DNA from: Ruegeria sp. 6PALISEP08
Lineage (GTDB): Bacteria > Pseudomonadota > Alphaproteobacteria > Rhodobacterales > Rhodobacteraceae
NCBI RefSeq assembly: GCF_001238295.1
Contig: NZ_LGXZ01000008.1
Location: 144,230-208,229, forward strand
Direction of reading: 5' to 3'
Length of the DNA stretch: 64,000 bases
The notes under the pieces were generated by a model. That model was not told where the DNA came from. It did not search any database and worked only from the letters and a program-made list of their open reading frames with translations. A program made the position numbers and the translations under genes. This document shows, one piece after another, positions 1-8,438 of this stretch. Positions within the stretch are counted from its first letter, which is position 1; each line of letters starts with the position of its first letter.

Positions 1-28
1 GCATTCGGAAACTGCGAAAGGAACCCGG

Positions 29-310
29 ATGCTTCAAGACATCGCTGACGGAATTCAAAAGGGTCTGAACGGCAAAACCTTTGATGGATCGTTGAAATTC
101 GATTGTGGCGAGGACGGGGTGATTGTTCTGGCTGACAGTCAGGCCACGACGCAGGATCAAGAAACGGATTGCACCATCCGCATCTCACAGGACAACCTGA
201 CCAAGCTGCTGACTGGAAAGCTGAACCCGATGACAGGTGTTGCTATGGGTAAGCTCAAGATCTCGGGCAATATGGGCGTCGCGATGAAGCTGGGGCAGCT
301 GCTGGGCTAA
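29..310 (+). CDS. SCP2 sterol-binding domain protein
   Basis: A 93-residue protein made of a single SCP2 (sterol carrier protein 2) fold. The hallmark is the C-terminal half, where a G-K-L-N-P-M segment (about residues 63-68) is followed by G-K-L-K-I-S-G and a final hydrophobic helix. Family members bind lipids or acyl-CoA in a hydrophobic tunnel; the ligand here is unknown. A GAAAGGA Shine-Dalgarno sits about 8 bases before the ATG. The gene converges with the catabolic operon that ends at 313 and is not obviously part of it. The family call is secure, the physiological role is not. Confidence 0.85.
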   Translation: MLQDIADGIQKGLNGKTFDGSLKFDCGEDGVIVLADSQATTQDQETDCTIRISQDNLTKLLTGKLNPMTGVAMGKLKISGNMGVAMKLGQLLG

Positions 311-312
311 GC

Positions 313-1239
313 TCAGCGGAACTCCGCAATAGATTTCTGCATCGCCAGGATCAATGCGTCCCGCTGCCCAGACAGCTCGGCTGGCGTTTTCCCTGCGGCC
401 TCAGCGATCACACCGTCTACAAGCTGCTGAGCGACCTCATCGGTCAAATAGACCTGACCTAAATCGTCCCACCATCCATTGAACGTATCGGAGAAATGGT
501 CGCAAAACGCCCTGAGCCCACCTTCCCCGGCACCGAGATTGAACAACATGGTTGGCCCCATTGCCGCCCATCTGACGCCCGGTCCGGCCCAGACGGCCTT
601 GTCCACATCCTCGACCGATGCAACGCCCGATACCACTAGATGGATAGCTTCGCGCCACAGCGCAGCTTGCAGCCGGTTTGCAACGTGGCCAGGCACCTCT
701 TTGTTGACCCGGATCGTGGTCTTGCCCAAGCTTTCATAAAACACCTGCGCTGCATCAACGACGCCGTTGGCTGTTTTTTCATTTCCCATCACCTCGACCA
801 GCGGGATCAGGTGTGGCGGGTTGAACGGATGTCCCAATACAAAGCGTGACGGGTCAGACCAGCCCGGCTGCATTTGTCCCAGTGTTAAACCTGACGCGGA
901 GCTGGCGACAATTGCGCTCTTTGACAGAGCGGATTCGATCTCGGCAAAGGTTGTATGTTTGATCTGCAGACGCTCGGGCACATTTTCCTGAACAAATCCT
1001 GCACCGGCCACCGCAGCAGCAGCGCTGGAATGAAACGTAATCACGTCCGGATTTCCGTTATCCGTCAGACCTAGCGCATCCAGCGTCGGCCATGCGTCCT
1101 CGATGTATTGGCGTACTTTCCATTCGACTTTTGGATCGGGATCAAAGAGGGCAACGGAACGCCCGGACGCCAGAAAAAGCGCTGCCCAACTGGCACCAAT
1201 GACGCCTCCGCCCAGGCAGGCCGTGTGTTGTATTTTCAT
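313..1239 (-). CDS. 3-hydroxyacyl-CoA dehydrogenase family enzyme, carnitine 3-dehydrogenase-like
   Basis: This 308-residue NAD-dependent dehydrogenase has the N-terminal Rossmann motif GGGVIG at residues 10-15. The family's catalytic region is HPFNPP at 137-142, with the His137/Glu149 dyad inside HPFNPPHLIPLVEV. The later PGHVANRLQAALWREA segment resembles carnitine 3-dehydrogenase and L-gulonate dehydrogenase more than fatty-acid HADH. The expected reaction is oxidation of a beta-hydroxy group on a free acid. It lacks the C-terminal thioesterase domain found in some carnitine dehydrogenases. It is the last gene of the operon, and its ATG shares one base with the upstream SDR stop (TAATG). 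Pairing with a BKACE enzyme is the same logic as in carnitine breakdown, but the substrate is inferred. Confidence 0.8.
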   Translation of the reverse strand: MKIQHTACLGGGVIGASWAALFLASGRSVALFDPDPKVEWKVRQYIEDAWPTLDALGLTDNGNPDVITFHSSAAAAVAGAGFVQENVPERLQIKHTTFAEIESALSKSAIVASSASGLTLGQMQPGWSDPSRFVLGHPFNPPHLIPLVEVMGNEKTANGVVDAAQVFYESLGKTTIRVNKEVPGHVANRLQAALWREAIHLVVSGVASVEDVDKAVWAGPGVRWAAMGPTMLFNLGAGEGGLRAFCDHFSDTFNGWWDDLGQVYLTDEVAQQLVDGVIAEAAGKTPAELSGQRDALILAMQKSIAEFR

Positions 1240-1979
1240 TAGAACAATCCCGGGTTCAAAGGTGAGGCGGCCGTCATACCACCGTCCACCGTGAAAAGTT
1301 GACCTGTCGCAAAGCTTGCCTCATTCGACGCCAGCCAGACGGCAATACTCGCAATATCCTCGGGCTTGCCAAAGCGGCGCGTGGCATGGCGGGCGATCGC
1401 ATCCCGGCGCGCGGCGTCGGGATCATTGGCCAACTCAAACGCGGCGTCCAACATTCCTGTTTCGATCCAACCGGGACAAATCGCGTTGCAGCGGATTTTT
1501 GGCCCATGATCGACCGCGATAGAACGGGTCAAACCATGCACAAAGGCCTTGGAGGCGTTGTACAGCGCCATGGATGGATCGGCGAATTGCCCAGAAATAG
1601 AGCCTATATTGATGATTGAAGCGCCCTCATCCATCCTTGGGATATAGGCCCGGCACATGTTGAAAACGCCCCGACAATTGGTGCCGATCACTGCGTCCCA
1701 ATCCGCGTCCGAACTGTCAGGGACAGCCTTTTCGACCTGAACGCCTGCGTTGTTCACAAGAATGTCGGTGCCGTTTGTGGTTGCGGCCAACGCTTTGACC
1801 GCATCCGGGTCCGTAACATCCAGCGGATACCAGATGATGTCGTCAGCCAGCCCATCGGGCCGCGCCCCGCGCCCGCACGTCGTCACTGTCGCGCCTTCAC
1901 TGCAAAAGGCCTCGACAATCCCGCGACCGATGCCTTGCCGTCCACCTGTCACCAGCGCTCTTTTCCCAGTCAACCGCAT
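1239..1979 (-). CDS. SDR family NAD(P)-dependent oxidoreductase
   Basis: A classical short-chain dehydrogenase of 246 residues. It has the cofactor motif TGGRQGIG (11-18), NNAG near residue 77, and the catalytic set Ser127, Tyr140 and Lys144 (YNASK). I chose the ATG at 1979 over one 21 bases upstream because GAAGG lies 7 bases before it. It oxidises or reduces an alcohol or ketone; the substrate cannot be read from sequence. It is the fifth gene of the operon, about 60 bases after the BKACE gene. A second SDR lies two genes upstream, so the pathway may contain two separate alcohol oxidations or two stereospecific steps. Confidence 0.85.
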   Translation of the reverse strand: MRLTGKRALVTGGRQGIGRGIVEAFCSEGATVTTCGRGARPDGLADDIIWYPLDVTDPDAVKALAATTNGTDILVNNAGVQVEKAVPDSSDADWDAVIGTNCRGVFNMCRAYIPRMDEGASIINIGSISGQFADPSMALYNASKAFVHGLTRSIAVDHGPKIRCNAICPGWIETGMLDAAFELANDPDAARRDAIARHATRRFGKPEDIASIAVWLASNEASFATGQLFTVDGGMTAASPLNPGLF

Positions 1980-2040
1980 CAGTATACCTTCCCTCGGCAC
2001 CCGTCGCCAAAACGCGTGTTTGTTTGCATATCTTCCCCCG

Positions 2041-2970
2041 TCAAAATGCGGTCTGGTCGTTGCCCTTCAAGCCTAACCGTTGGCGGGCCTCATCCGGAGA
2101 GGCGACCGTCAGGCCAAGGTTTTCGATGATTGAGCGGATCTTGCGGACCTGATCAGCGTTGGATTTCGCCTTTTCACCGGGCCCGATGTAAAGGCTGTCT
2201 TCCAGCCCAACCCGCACGTTGCCGCCAAGAATTGCGGCCTGAGTGGTAAAGGCCATCTGGTGCCGACCGGCGGCCAGAACCGACCATTCATAGCTGTCGC
2301 CGAACAGCTTTTCAGCAATCGAATGCATGTGCATCAGGTTATCGAGGTCGGCCCCCACGCCGCCCAGAATTCCAAAAACCATCTGGATGAAAAACGGCGG
2401 CTTTACCCAACCTTGGTCGACGACCCAGGCCAGGTTGTAGAGGTGCCCCAGATCGTAGCATTCAAACTCGAACTTCGTGCCGTGGCCTTCACCCAGTTCC
2501 TTCATCGCATATTCGATATCAGCGAATGTATTGCGGAAGATGAAGTCGCGGGTCATATCCAGAAAATCGGGCTCCCAGTCATGTTTCCAGCCCGAGTATT
2601 TCTGCATCATCGGGAAAATGCCGAAATTCATCGACCCCATATTCATGCTGGCCATTTCGGGGCTGGCACGCAGCGCCGCGCGCAGGCGTTCTTCGCGCGT
2701 CATGCCCAGCCCGCCTCCGGTTGAGACATTCATGACAGCACCCGTCGCCTGCTTTATGCGGGGAAGGAATTGCATAAAGAGGTCCGGATCCGGGTCGGGG
2801 CGACCGTTTTCGGGGTTGCGGGCATGCAAGTGAATGATCGATGCCCCAGCCTCGACCGCACCGATGCTGGCCTCGGTTATCTCATTCGGTGTGATAGGAA
2901 GATGTTCAGACATGGTGGGCGTGTGAATCCCGCCAGTCGGAGCACAGGTGATGATGACCGGTTTGCTCAT
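2041..2970 (-). CDS. BKACE family beta-keto acid cleavage enzyme (DUF849)
   Basis: This 309-residue protein carries the BKACE (beta-keto acid cleavage enzyme, PF05853) signature. CAPTGG at residues 9-14 is followed by the metal-binding H-x-H of IIHLHAR (His47, His49) and the C-terminal GGNVRVGLED segment. Family enzymes use zinc to split a beta-keto acid with acetyl-CoA, giving acetoacetate and a new CoA ester. The best-known members act on 3-keto-5-aminohexanoate and on dehydrocarnitine. The start was set at the ATG that forms an ATGA overlap with the preceding SDR, not 48 bases upstream. With the dehydrogenase downstream it suggests oxidation of a beta-hydroxy acid followed by cleavage of the beta-keto acid. 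Confidence 0.88.
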   Translation of the reverse strand: MSKPVIITCAPTGGIHTPTMSEHLPITPNEITEASIGAVEAGASIIHLHARNPENGRPDPDPDLFMQFLPRIKQATGAVMNVSTGGGLGMTREERLRAALRASPEMASMNMGSMNFGIFPMMQKYSGWKHDWEPDFLDMTRDFIFRNTFADIEYAMKELGEGHGTKFEFECYDLGHLYNLAWVVDQGWVKPPFFIQMVFGILGGVGADLDNLMHMHSIAEKLFGDSYEWSVLAAGRHQMAFTTQAAILGGNVRVGLEDSLYIGPGEKAKSNADQVRKIRSIIENLGLTVASPDEARQRLGLKGNDQTAF

Positions 2971-3761
2971 AGCTTCATCTGCTGAACTTGCGCGCTCAGC
3001 CCTCCGTCCAGAACCCAAAGCTGACCGCTGGCATAGCGCGCCTCGTCCGAAGCCAGCCAGTTCACCAGATTGGCAATATCGTCAGGCGTTCCATATGTGC
3101 GCATCGGATGCACGTCACGCACGGCCTGTTGTAGTTGATCGATGGTCTTACCGCCTCCGCCAGAACCATCGCCGGTAAAAAAGCTCTGCAACATGGGCGT
3201 GTCGACATAGCCGGGACATATGGCATTCACGCGAATACCCTCCGGCCCGTGATCACACGCCATCGCACGGGTCAGAGCGTGAACCGCCCCTTTGGTTGCG
3301 CAATAGGCGGCAAGGCCGGGGTCAGCAATAAACCCGTCATAGCTGCCAAAATTGATGATTGAGGCTGATGCTCCCGACGCAGCCCCTTTGCGCAAAAGTG
3401 GCAGCGCGTGTTTTGAAGTTAAAAATGTGCCAGTGACATTCACCGCAAAGGACAGGTTCCATTCTTCCAGCGTGGTTTGTTCAATGGTCTTTTCAATCTC
3501 GATGCCAGCGGCGTTGACCAAAATGTCCAATTGGCCGACTTCGGCCCCAACCTGTTCCATCGCCGCAATTGCGTCAGCTTCCTGCGTGACGTCCAGTTTC
3601 ACAAAGATGCTGCCGTCGTCGTTATGGACCGTCAGAGATCCCTCGGGCGTCAGATCAGCTGCATAGACCCGCGCACCCTCGCGCAGGAAACGCGCCACGA
3701 TCGCGCGCCCGATCCCGCCGCGTCCACCGGTCACAAGGGCTGTTTTTCCTTCCAGCATCAT
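2967..3761 (-). CDS. SDR family NAD(P)-dependent oxidoreductase
   Basis: A 264-residue classical SDR with TGGRGGIG (11-18) and catalytic residues Ser140, Tyr153 and Lys157 (YCATK). An Asp near residue 36 after the second beta strand suggests NAD preference. The start at 3761 is favoured because GGAG lies 8 bases upstream and it gives an ATGA overlap with the sulfatase stop. It is the third gene of the operon, directly after the sulfatase, so it may oxidise the alcohol released by desulfation. That is inference. It shares the fold with the SDR at 1239-1979, but I did not align the two in full. Confidence 0.85.
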   Translation of the reverse strand: MMLEGKTALVTGGRGGIGRAIVARFLREGARVYAADLTPEGSLTVHNDDGSIFVKLDVTQEADAIAAMEQVGAEVGQLDILVNAAGIEIEKTIEQTTLEEWNLSFAVNVTGTFLTSKHALPLLRKGAASGASASIINFGSYDGFIADPGLAAYCATKGAVHALTRAMACDHGPEGIRVNAICPGYVDTPMLQSFFTGDGSGGGGKTIDQLQQAVRDVHPMRTYGTPDDIANLVNWLASDEARYASGQLWVLDGGLSAQVQQMKL

Positions 3762-5293
3762 TCTTTGGTCTCCTTCAAAGGCGGATAGCGATAGCGGGTC
3801 GCAGCGACCGTCCAATCCATATGGTTGCGCACGTATTCCTGAGTGGCATCTCGTGGCGGGTTGTAGTCCCAGGCCTCACCGGCACCCGCCTCCATCGCAG
3901 AGTGAAGGGCGCGACGGGACCTTTGTGTCGAGATCACGTCCGCGCGCAGGCTTTCGCTGTTCCAACGTCGTGCAACTTCTTCAGCAAACTGTGCGGACAG
4001 TTCAGCGTAGGCAGGGTCGCCAGCACGATTCACTTTCTCCAGCGGGTCTTTTGAAAGATCGTAAAGTTGTGGAGGGTCCGGGTCGCAGTGAATGTATTTC
4101 AGGGGGCCGCGCCGGATCATGAACACCGGATATGGCGTCATCTCGGCGCAATACTCTCCGATGGCTTCATCCACTGGGTCGGTTTCTCTGCGCGCAAGAG
4201 GCATTAGGGATCGACCGTCAATCGGTTCGCCGTAGATCGCATCAGAGCCTCCGGCGATGTCCACAAATGTCGGCAACAGATCAAGCAAGGAACAGGCGTT
4301 GGAAGCGCAACCTTTGGCTACGCCCGGGCCTGCCATGATCAACGGAACACGGGCTGAGTGCTCGAAGAAGTTCATCTTGTACCAAAGGCCTCGCTCACCC
4401 AGCATATCGCCGTGGTCTGCGGTGACGATGACGATGGTGTTGTCCAATTCTCCGATATCTTCCAGCGCCTTCACCATCGCGCCAACCTTGCTGTCGAAAA
4501 AGCTGACGTTTGCCAGATAGGCACGTCGCGCTCGTCGGATTTCTTCTTCGGTCAAAGGGACATAGCTCGCCTCAATCCCATCCATGACGCGGCGCGAGAA
4601 CGGGTCTTGTTCCTCAGGCGTCAGAGTGAGCTCCGGCATCGGAACGTCTGCGTCGGAATACAGGTTCCACCATTCCGGTTTGGCCACATAAGGGTCATGC
4701 GGATGGATAAAGCTGGCCACCATGCAGAACGGGGCTTCCTCCCCAGCCGCCCGGTCTCGGCCCCTGTCGATCAACCAGCGGCGCGCCGCAAACTCGACCT
4801 CGTCGTCATAGTCTGTCTGGAAGGTGGCGACCGCCTCGCCACTTTCCTTAATCGTTTGCATATTGTGATACCACTTGTCGATCCGCTCGTCCGGGGCTTC
4901 CCAATCCGGGGTCCAGGCGAAATCGGCGGGGTAAATGTCGGTGGTCACACGGTCTTGAAACCCGTGTTTCTGGTCCGGTCCAACAAAGTGCATTTTGCCC
5001 GACAGGCAGGTGCGATAGCCCAGCGATTTGAGGTAATGCGCAAAGGTCGGGACCGAGGCGCGAAACTCGCTGGCATTGTCATAGGCCGCGATCCGACTGA
5101 TCAACTGCCCGGACATGAACGCAAACCGTGACGGTGCGCAGAGAGGCGAGTTGCAATAGGCCGCATCAAATCGCATCCCGCGCGCGGCAAGTGCGTCGAT
5201 ATGAGGGGTCTTGACCGTTGGATGGCCGTAAGCGCCGCAAAAATGCGGCGCCAGTTGATCGGCCATGATCACAACGATGTTGGGTCGTGTCAC
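3758..5293 (-). CDS. Choline-sulfatase-like type I sulfatase
   Basis: A 511-residue alkaline-phosphatase-superfamily sulfatase. The formylglycine motif is C-A-P-S-R at residues 52-56. Long stretches resemble choline-sulfatase BetC as I recall it: YDNASEF, LSGKMHFVGPDQKHGF, TTDIYPADF and GDMLGERGLWYKMNFFEHS. BetC hydrolyses choline-O-sulfate to choline and sulfate. The Cys must be converted to formylglycine by a maturation enzyme, which is not in this window. Its start overlaps the Rieske stop by four bases (ATGA), so the two are probably translationally coupled. Choline-O-sulfate is the default substrate, but no bet genes for choline oxidation lie nearby, so a related sulfated quaternary amine is possible. 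Confidence 0.85.
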   Translation of the reverse strand: MTRPNIVVIMADQLAPHFCGAYGHPTVKTPHIDALAARGMRFDAAYCNSPLCAPSRFAFMSGQLISRIAAYDNASEFRASVPTFAHYLKSLGYRTCLSGKMHFVGPDQKHGFQDRVTTDIYPADFAWTPDWEAPDERIDKWYHNMQTIKESGEAVATFQTDYDDEVEFAARRWLIDRGRDRAAGEEAPFCMVASFIHPHDPYVAKPEWWNLYSDADVPMPELTLTPEEQDPFSRRVMDGIEASYVPLTEEEIRRARRAYLANVSFFDSKVGAMVKALEDIGELDNTIVIVTADHGDMLGERGLWYKMNFFEHSARVPLIMAGPGVAKGCASNACSLLDLLPTFVDIAGGSDAIYGEPIDGRSLMPLARRETDPVDEAIGEYCAEMTPYPVFMIRRGPLKYIHCDPDPPQLYDLSKDPLEKVNRAGDPAYAELSAQFAEEVARRWNSESLRADVISTQRSRRALHSAMEAGAGEAWDYNPPRDATQEYVRNHMDWTVAATRYRYPPLKETKE

Positions 5294-6429
5294 GGTGCGG
5301 CCTTTGCGTAGGCGTCCAGAACAAGCCCGTGGAAGTGATGTACCGCATGTTCCGATTTGCCCGACCCATTCGGGTCATGCACGATCCGGCCTTGCGTAAA
5401 GGCCGGAGTGCTCATCCCGCGCTGAACACTTTCAACAATGTCGATGTCTTCGCGTTGCAGAACCTCATCGAGGTAGCGGATGGCCTCCAGCTCGGCCTCG
5501 TCTGGTTCAGGGGTTTCGAGAAAGAAATCATAGGTCTCGAGCGTCCGGTCAGGACCAATCGGGATGATGTTCAGCACGATCATCGAAGACCGCCCCGGAT
5601 AGCGCATCAGACATGTGGTGGGCCACAGCCACCAAACAGCATGGGTGCGCACAGAGGCGTTGGAAACGTCATAAGCCGTGTTGGCACCCTTGCCCGCCTC
5701 GGCCATATGGCTGGAGTAGATGCCGTATGTGGTCACCTTGTAGGTTTCCATATCAACCAGATCGCAGAAGTCCTTGTGGGCGGTGGGGCAGTGGTAGCAT
5801 TCAAGGAAGTTGTCGACGACGTTCTTCCAATTCGACTTGATGTCATAGGTCAGGCGATGACCAAATGTCAGCTGCTCGATATCTGGTGCCCAGTGGCGGA
5901 TTTCGGTTTCCAGATTTCCGGAAACGTCGCGTAAAGATGCTGCGTTAGAGTCTAGATTTACATAGATGAAGCCCGCAAATTCTTCGACTTGTACCTGATC
6001 GAGGCAGATATCTGACGTATTGAAGTTGGCCAGATCCTCGGTCTCGGGAGCACGTACCAGTTGGCCGTTCAGTTTGTAGACCCAGGCGTGATATGGGCAC
6101 ATGATACGGGTGGTTTCGCCTTCGCCCGACAGCAGATGATGGGCTCGGTGTTTGCACACGTTGTAAAAGGCGCGAAGTGCACCCTCGCGGTCGCGCACCA
6201 CCGCAATTGGTCGCCCGCCAATTTCAACTGTTGTGTAAGAGCCCGGAGCGCGCAGCTTTTCGACATGACAGACCCATTGCCATGTCTTGGCCAGGATTTC
6301 ATTTTGATCGACCTGATACCAGGCCGGGTCAACATAGGCCTCAGCCTTCAGGGAACTGGTGTTGAAAGGATCGGTGCTAAAACCATCAGAAATCCGTTTG
6401 AACTGGGTTTTGGACGGCAGCTGGTTCAT
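5290..6429 (-). CDS. Rieske non-haem iron oxygenase, quaternary-ammonium (CntA/GbcA-like) type
   Basis: This 379-residue oxygenase alpha subunit has a Rieske [2Fe-2S] site, C-x-H (Cys92, His94) and C-P-Y-H (Cys111, His114). The mononuclear iron motif is E-C-Y-H-C-P-T-A-H with Glu210, His213 and His218. The carboxylate between the two centres is Glu, not the usual Asp, which is characteristic of the CntA carnitine oxygenase group. The C-terminal VESVQRG and SEHAVHHFH segments also match that group. The expected chemistry is oxidative N-demethylation or C-N cleavage of a trimethylammonium compound. The ATG at 6429 is preferred over an upstream GTG because GGAG lies 6 bases before it. No ferredoxin reductase partner is encoded nearby. 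Confidence 0.87.
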   Translation of the reverse strand: MNQLPSKTQFKRISDGFSTDPFNTSSLKAEAYVDPAWYQVDQNEILAKTWQWVCHVEKLRAPGSYTTVEIGGRPIAVVRDREGALRAFYNVCKHRAHHLLSGEGETTRIMCPYHAWVYKLNGQLVRAPETEDLANFNTSDICLDQVQVEEFAGFIYVNLDSNAASLRDVSGNLETEIRHWAPDIEQLTFGHRLTYDIKSNWKNVVDNFLECYHCPTAHKDFCDLVDMETYKVTTYGIYSSHMAEAGKGANTAYDVSNASVRTHAVWWLWPTTCLMRYPGRSSMIVLNIIPIGPDRTLETYDFFLETPEPDEAELEAIRYLDEVLQREDIDIVESVQRGMSTPAFTQGRIVHDPNGSGKSEHAVHHFHGLVLDAYAKAAP

Positions 6430-6447
6430 TGGTTGCTCCACAGCTCA

Positions 6448-6463
6448 GGGGCAGCTCTGCCCC
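6448..6463. promoter_or_regulatory. Palindrome in the leader of the Rieske operon
   Basis: GGGGCAG-CT-CTGCCCC is a perfect inverted repeat of 7-base arms about 20 bases upstream of the Rieske start codon. A second short dyad, CTGAG-T-CTCAG, lies about 30 bases further upstream. Either could be an operator or a leader hairpin. Binding by the adjacent AraC-type regulator is only inferred from position. The rest of 6442-6568 is AT-rich and presumably carries the operon promoter, but I cannot name one with confidence. Confidence 0.4.
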
Positions 6464-6568
6464 AATGATTGACGTGTGACGCGTATGATCTTCTGAGTCT
6501 CAGCTAAACTCTTTACTTTTTTCGCCGCACTATATTCATTTTTAGCCAACTTGATAAATACCACAGCG

Positions 6569-7585
6569 TCAGGCTTTGGGCTTGCGATGCATTGGCCAGG
6601 CGCGGAATTCGAACGGAACCCTGCCCTCGACCCTGTCGCGCGTCGGAGGCAAGCCAAACCTTTCTTTATATGCGCGGCTGAAATGCACGGGGCCGGAAAA
6701 GCCTGAGGCCAAAGCGACCTCTGCAATAGGAAGCTCAGTCTGTGTGACCAGACCACGGGCCCGATCCAGCCGAATGTCACGGTAGTAAAGCGCAGGTGTT
6801 TTCTTGATATACGTCGCGAACAACCGATCCAGCTGACGATGAGAAATCCCGACACGCCTGCAAATCTCGGGAACGGGTACAGTTTCCTCCAGGTTGGCCT
6901 CCATCACCTGAATCGCCATTTTTAGCTTGGTTGGCACCGTTGTTCCCAAAGGCTCAGTACCTTGCGGCTGCTGTTGTTCCGCCGGGCCACGCAACCGGTC
7001 ATGAAACACGTATCTGGCTGCTGCGTTGGCAAGGGCGCTGCCATGTACCCCCTGAAGAATTTGCAGCCCAAAGTCGATTGCCGCCGATCCACCGCAGCAA
7101 GTGAGCCGATTGCCGTCCATGACATACAGGTTCTCGACAACTTCTATGTCCGGGTAAAGCTCTTGCAATGCATCAATGTGCTCATAGTGGACAGTCGCGC
7201 GCCGTCCATTCAGCAGCCCGGCTTGCGCCAGTATGAAAGCGCCGGTATCCAAGGCGCCCAAAGTCGCACCGCTTCGTGCAAGCTGTCGCAAAACTGTTCC
7301 CAGTTTAGATGTCAGGTGCCGCTCTGGCGTCCAGCTTGAGGACACAATGACAATGTCAGCTTCGGTTAAACGTTGTTTTTCAAGCGCCCGAGTCTCGATA
7401 CCCGCACCATTGCTGGATACGCAGAAGCCCCCCGTTTCGGACAGGAACTCCCATGTGAAATAAGGTTTTCCGTCCAGATAGTTCGCGGCCCGAAACGGGT
7501 CAATGAACCCCATGGTTGCCGCCATGTTGAAGCTGGGTGCAACAATGACCAACAAACGGGTTGATACCTGCGCCTCCTGAACCAT
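6569..7585 (-). CDS. GlxA-type transcriptional regulator (DJ-1/PfpI domain plus AraC HTH)
   Basis: From the favoured ATG this is 338 residues. An N-terminal DJ-1/PfpI-like (class I amidotransferase) domain contains GFIDPFRAANYL and LGALDTGAFILAQAGLLNGRRAT. A C-terminal AraC-type double helix-turn-helix runs from about residue 230 and includes EICRRVGISHRQLDRLF and SGFSGPVHFSRAYKERFG. Regulators with this architecture control carnitine, glycine betaine and dimethylglycine catabolism (CdhR, GbdR). It sits immediately upstream of the quaternary-amine operon on the same strand, so control of that operon is likely. Longer starts at 7663 and 7702 are possible, but the shorter one fits the usual family N-terminus. 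Confidence 0.85.
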   Translation of the reverse strand: MVQEAQVSTRLLVIVAPSFNMAATMGFIDPFRAANYLDGKPYFTWEFLSETGGFCVSSNGAGIETRALEKQRLTEADIVIVSSSWTPERHLTSKLGTVLRQLARSGATLGALDTGAFILAQAGLLNGRRATVHYEHIDALQELYPDIEVVENLYVMDGNRLTCCGGSAAIDFGLQILQGVHGSALANAAARYVFHDRLRGPAEQQQPQGTEPLGTTVPTKLKMAIQVMEANLEETVPVPEICRRVGISHRQLDRLFATYIKKTPALYYRDIRLDRARGLVTQTELPIAEVALASGFSGPVHFSRAYKERFGLPPTRDRVEGRVPFEFRAWPMHRKPKA

Positions 7586-7766
7586 CGATCCTGATCCCAA
7601 CCTTGCTTCGCCAAATTTCAGAAGAGTTCTTTTACTACCGATACACAAGGTTTCTTCAGACATGACCGTTGTCGATAAACTCGTCTCACCAGCGCGTGAC
7701 ATGAGATGTCAGGCAATTGCAAGTTGGTCGATCTCGGGTCACCTTGGTCCCAAAAGGAGACCTGAT

Positions 7767-8438
7767 ATGACACGGACTGCTTATCTCGACACGCTCAAAC
7801 CAGCCCTTCTTTTCACGCTGATCACCTTGGTTGCAATTCTGCGCGCGCTTCCGGCACCGGCGGCAGGAACCGAAACGCTGACCGTGGCCGGTGGATGTTT
7901 TTGGTGCGTGGAATCGGATTTTGAATCCGTGCCGGGCGTCATCGAAGCAGTTTCAGGCTATACCGGCGGCAAGTCGGCAAGTCCCACATATGATCAGGTC
8001 TCGAAAGGAGGAACCGGCCACTATGAGGCGGTCCAGATCACGTTTGATCCGGGTCAGGTCTCACGCGAAACGCTTCTGAATATGTTCTTCCGCTCGGTCG
8101 ATCCAACAGATGCCGGAGGTCAGTTCTGCGACCGTGGAGACAGCTATCGCACTGCGGTTTTCGTCTCTAACACAGGGGAAAAGGCTTTGGCCACGGAAGC
8201 AAAAGCTGATGCGCAGCGGGCCTTGGGCCAAGCCGTTGTGACCCCGATCCTGAACGCGGGCACCTTTTATCCTGCTGAGGCGTATCATCAGGACTACTAC
8301 AAGGGGAACAAACTGATCTTGACGCGGTTCGGCCCCAAGCGACAGCACAATGCCTACAAAGCCTACCGCAAAGCCTGCGGCCGTGACGCGCGTGTCAAAC
8401 AGCTTTGGGGCTCAGATGCACCATTTGTCGGGTCTTAA
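7767..8438 (+). CDS. msrA: Exported peptide-methionine (S)-S-oxide reductase MsrA
   Basis: A 223-residue protein with an N-terminal signal peptide or anchor (hydrophobic residues about 12-34, ending ALPAPAAG), then the MsrA domain with catalytic GCFWC. It reduces methionine-S-sulfoxide in proteins. The start is set by AAGGAGA 7 bases before the ATG at 7767. The signal sequence suggests work in the periplasm, where regenerating electrons would have to come from a membrane thiol carrier. No msrB is adjacent. The last four bases overlap the convergent ribokinase gene. It is divergent from the AraC-type regulator, so the short gap at 7586-7766 must hold both promoters. Confidence 0.93.
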   Translation: MTRTAYLDTLKPALLFTLITLVAILRALPAPAAGTETLTVAGGCFWCVESDFESVPGVIEAVSGYTGGKSASPTYDQVSKGGTGHYEAVQITFDPGQVSRETLLNMFFRSVDPTDAGGQFCDRGDSYRTAVFVSNTGEKALATEAKADAQRALGQAVVTPILNAGTFYPAEAYHQDYYKGNKLILTRFGPKRQHNAYKAYRKACGRDARVKQLWGSDAPFVGS

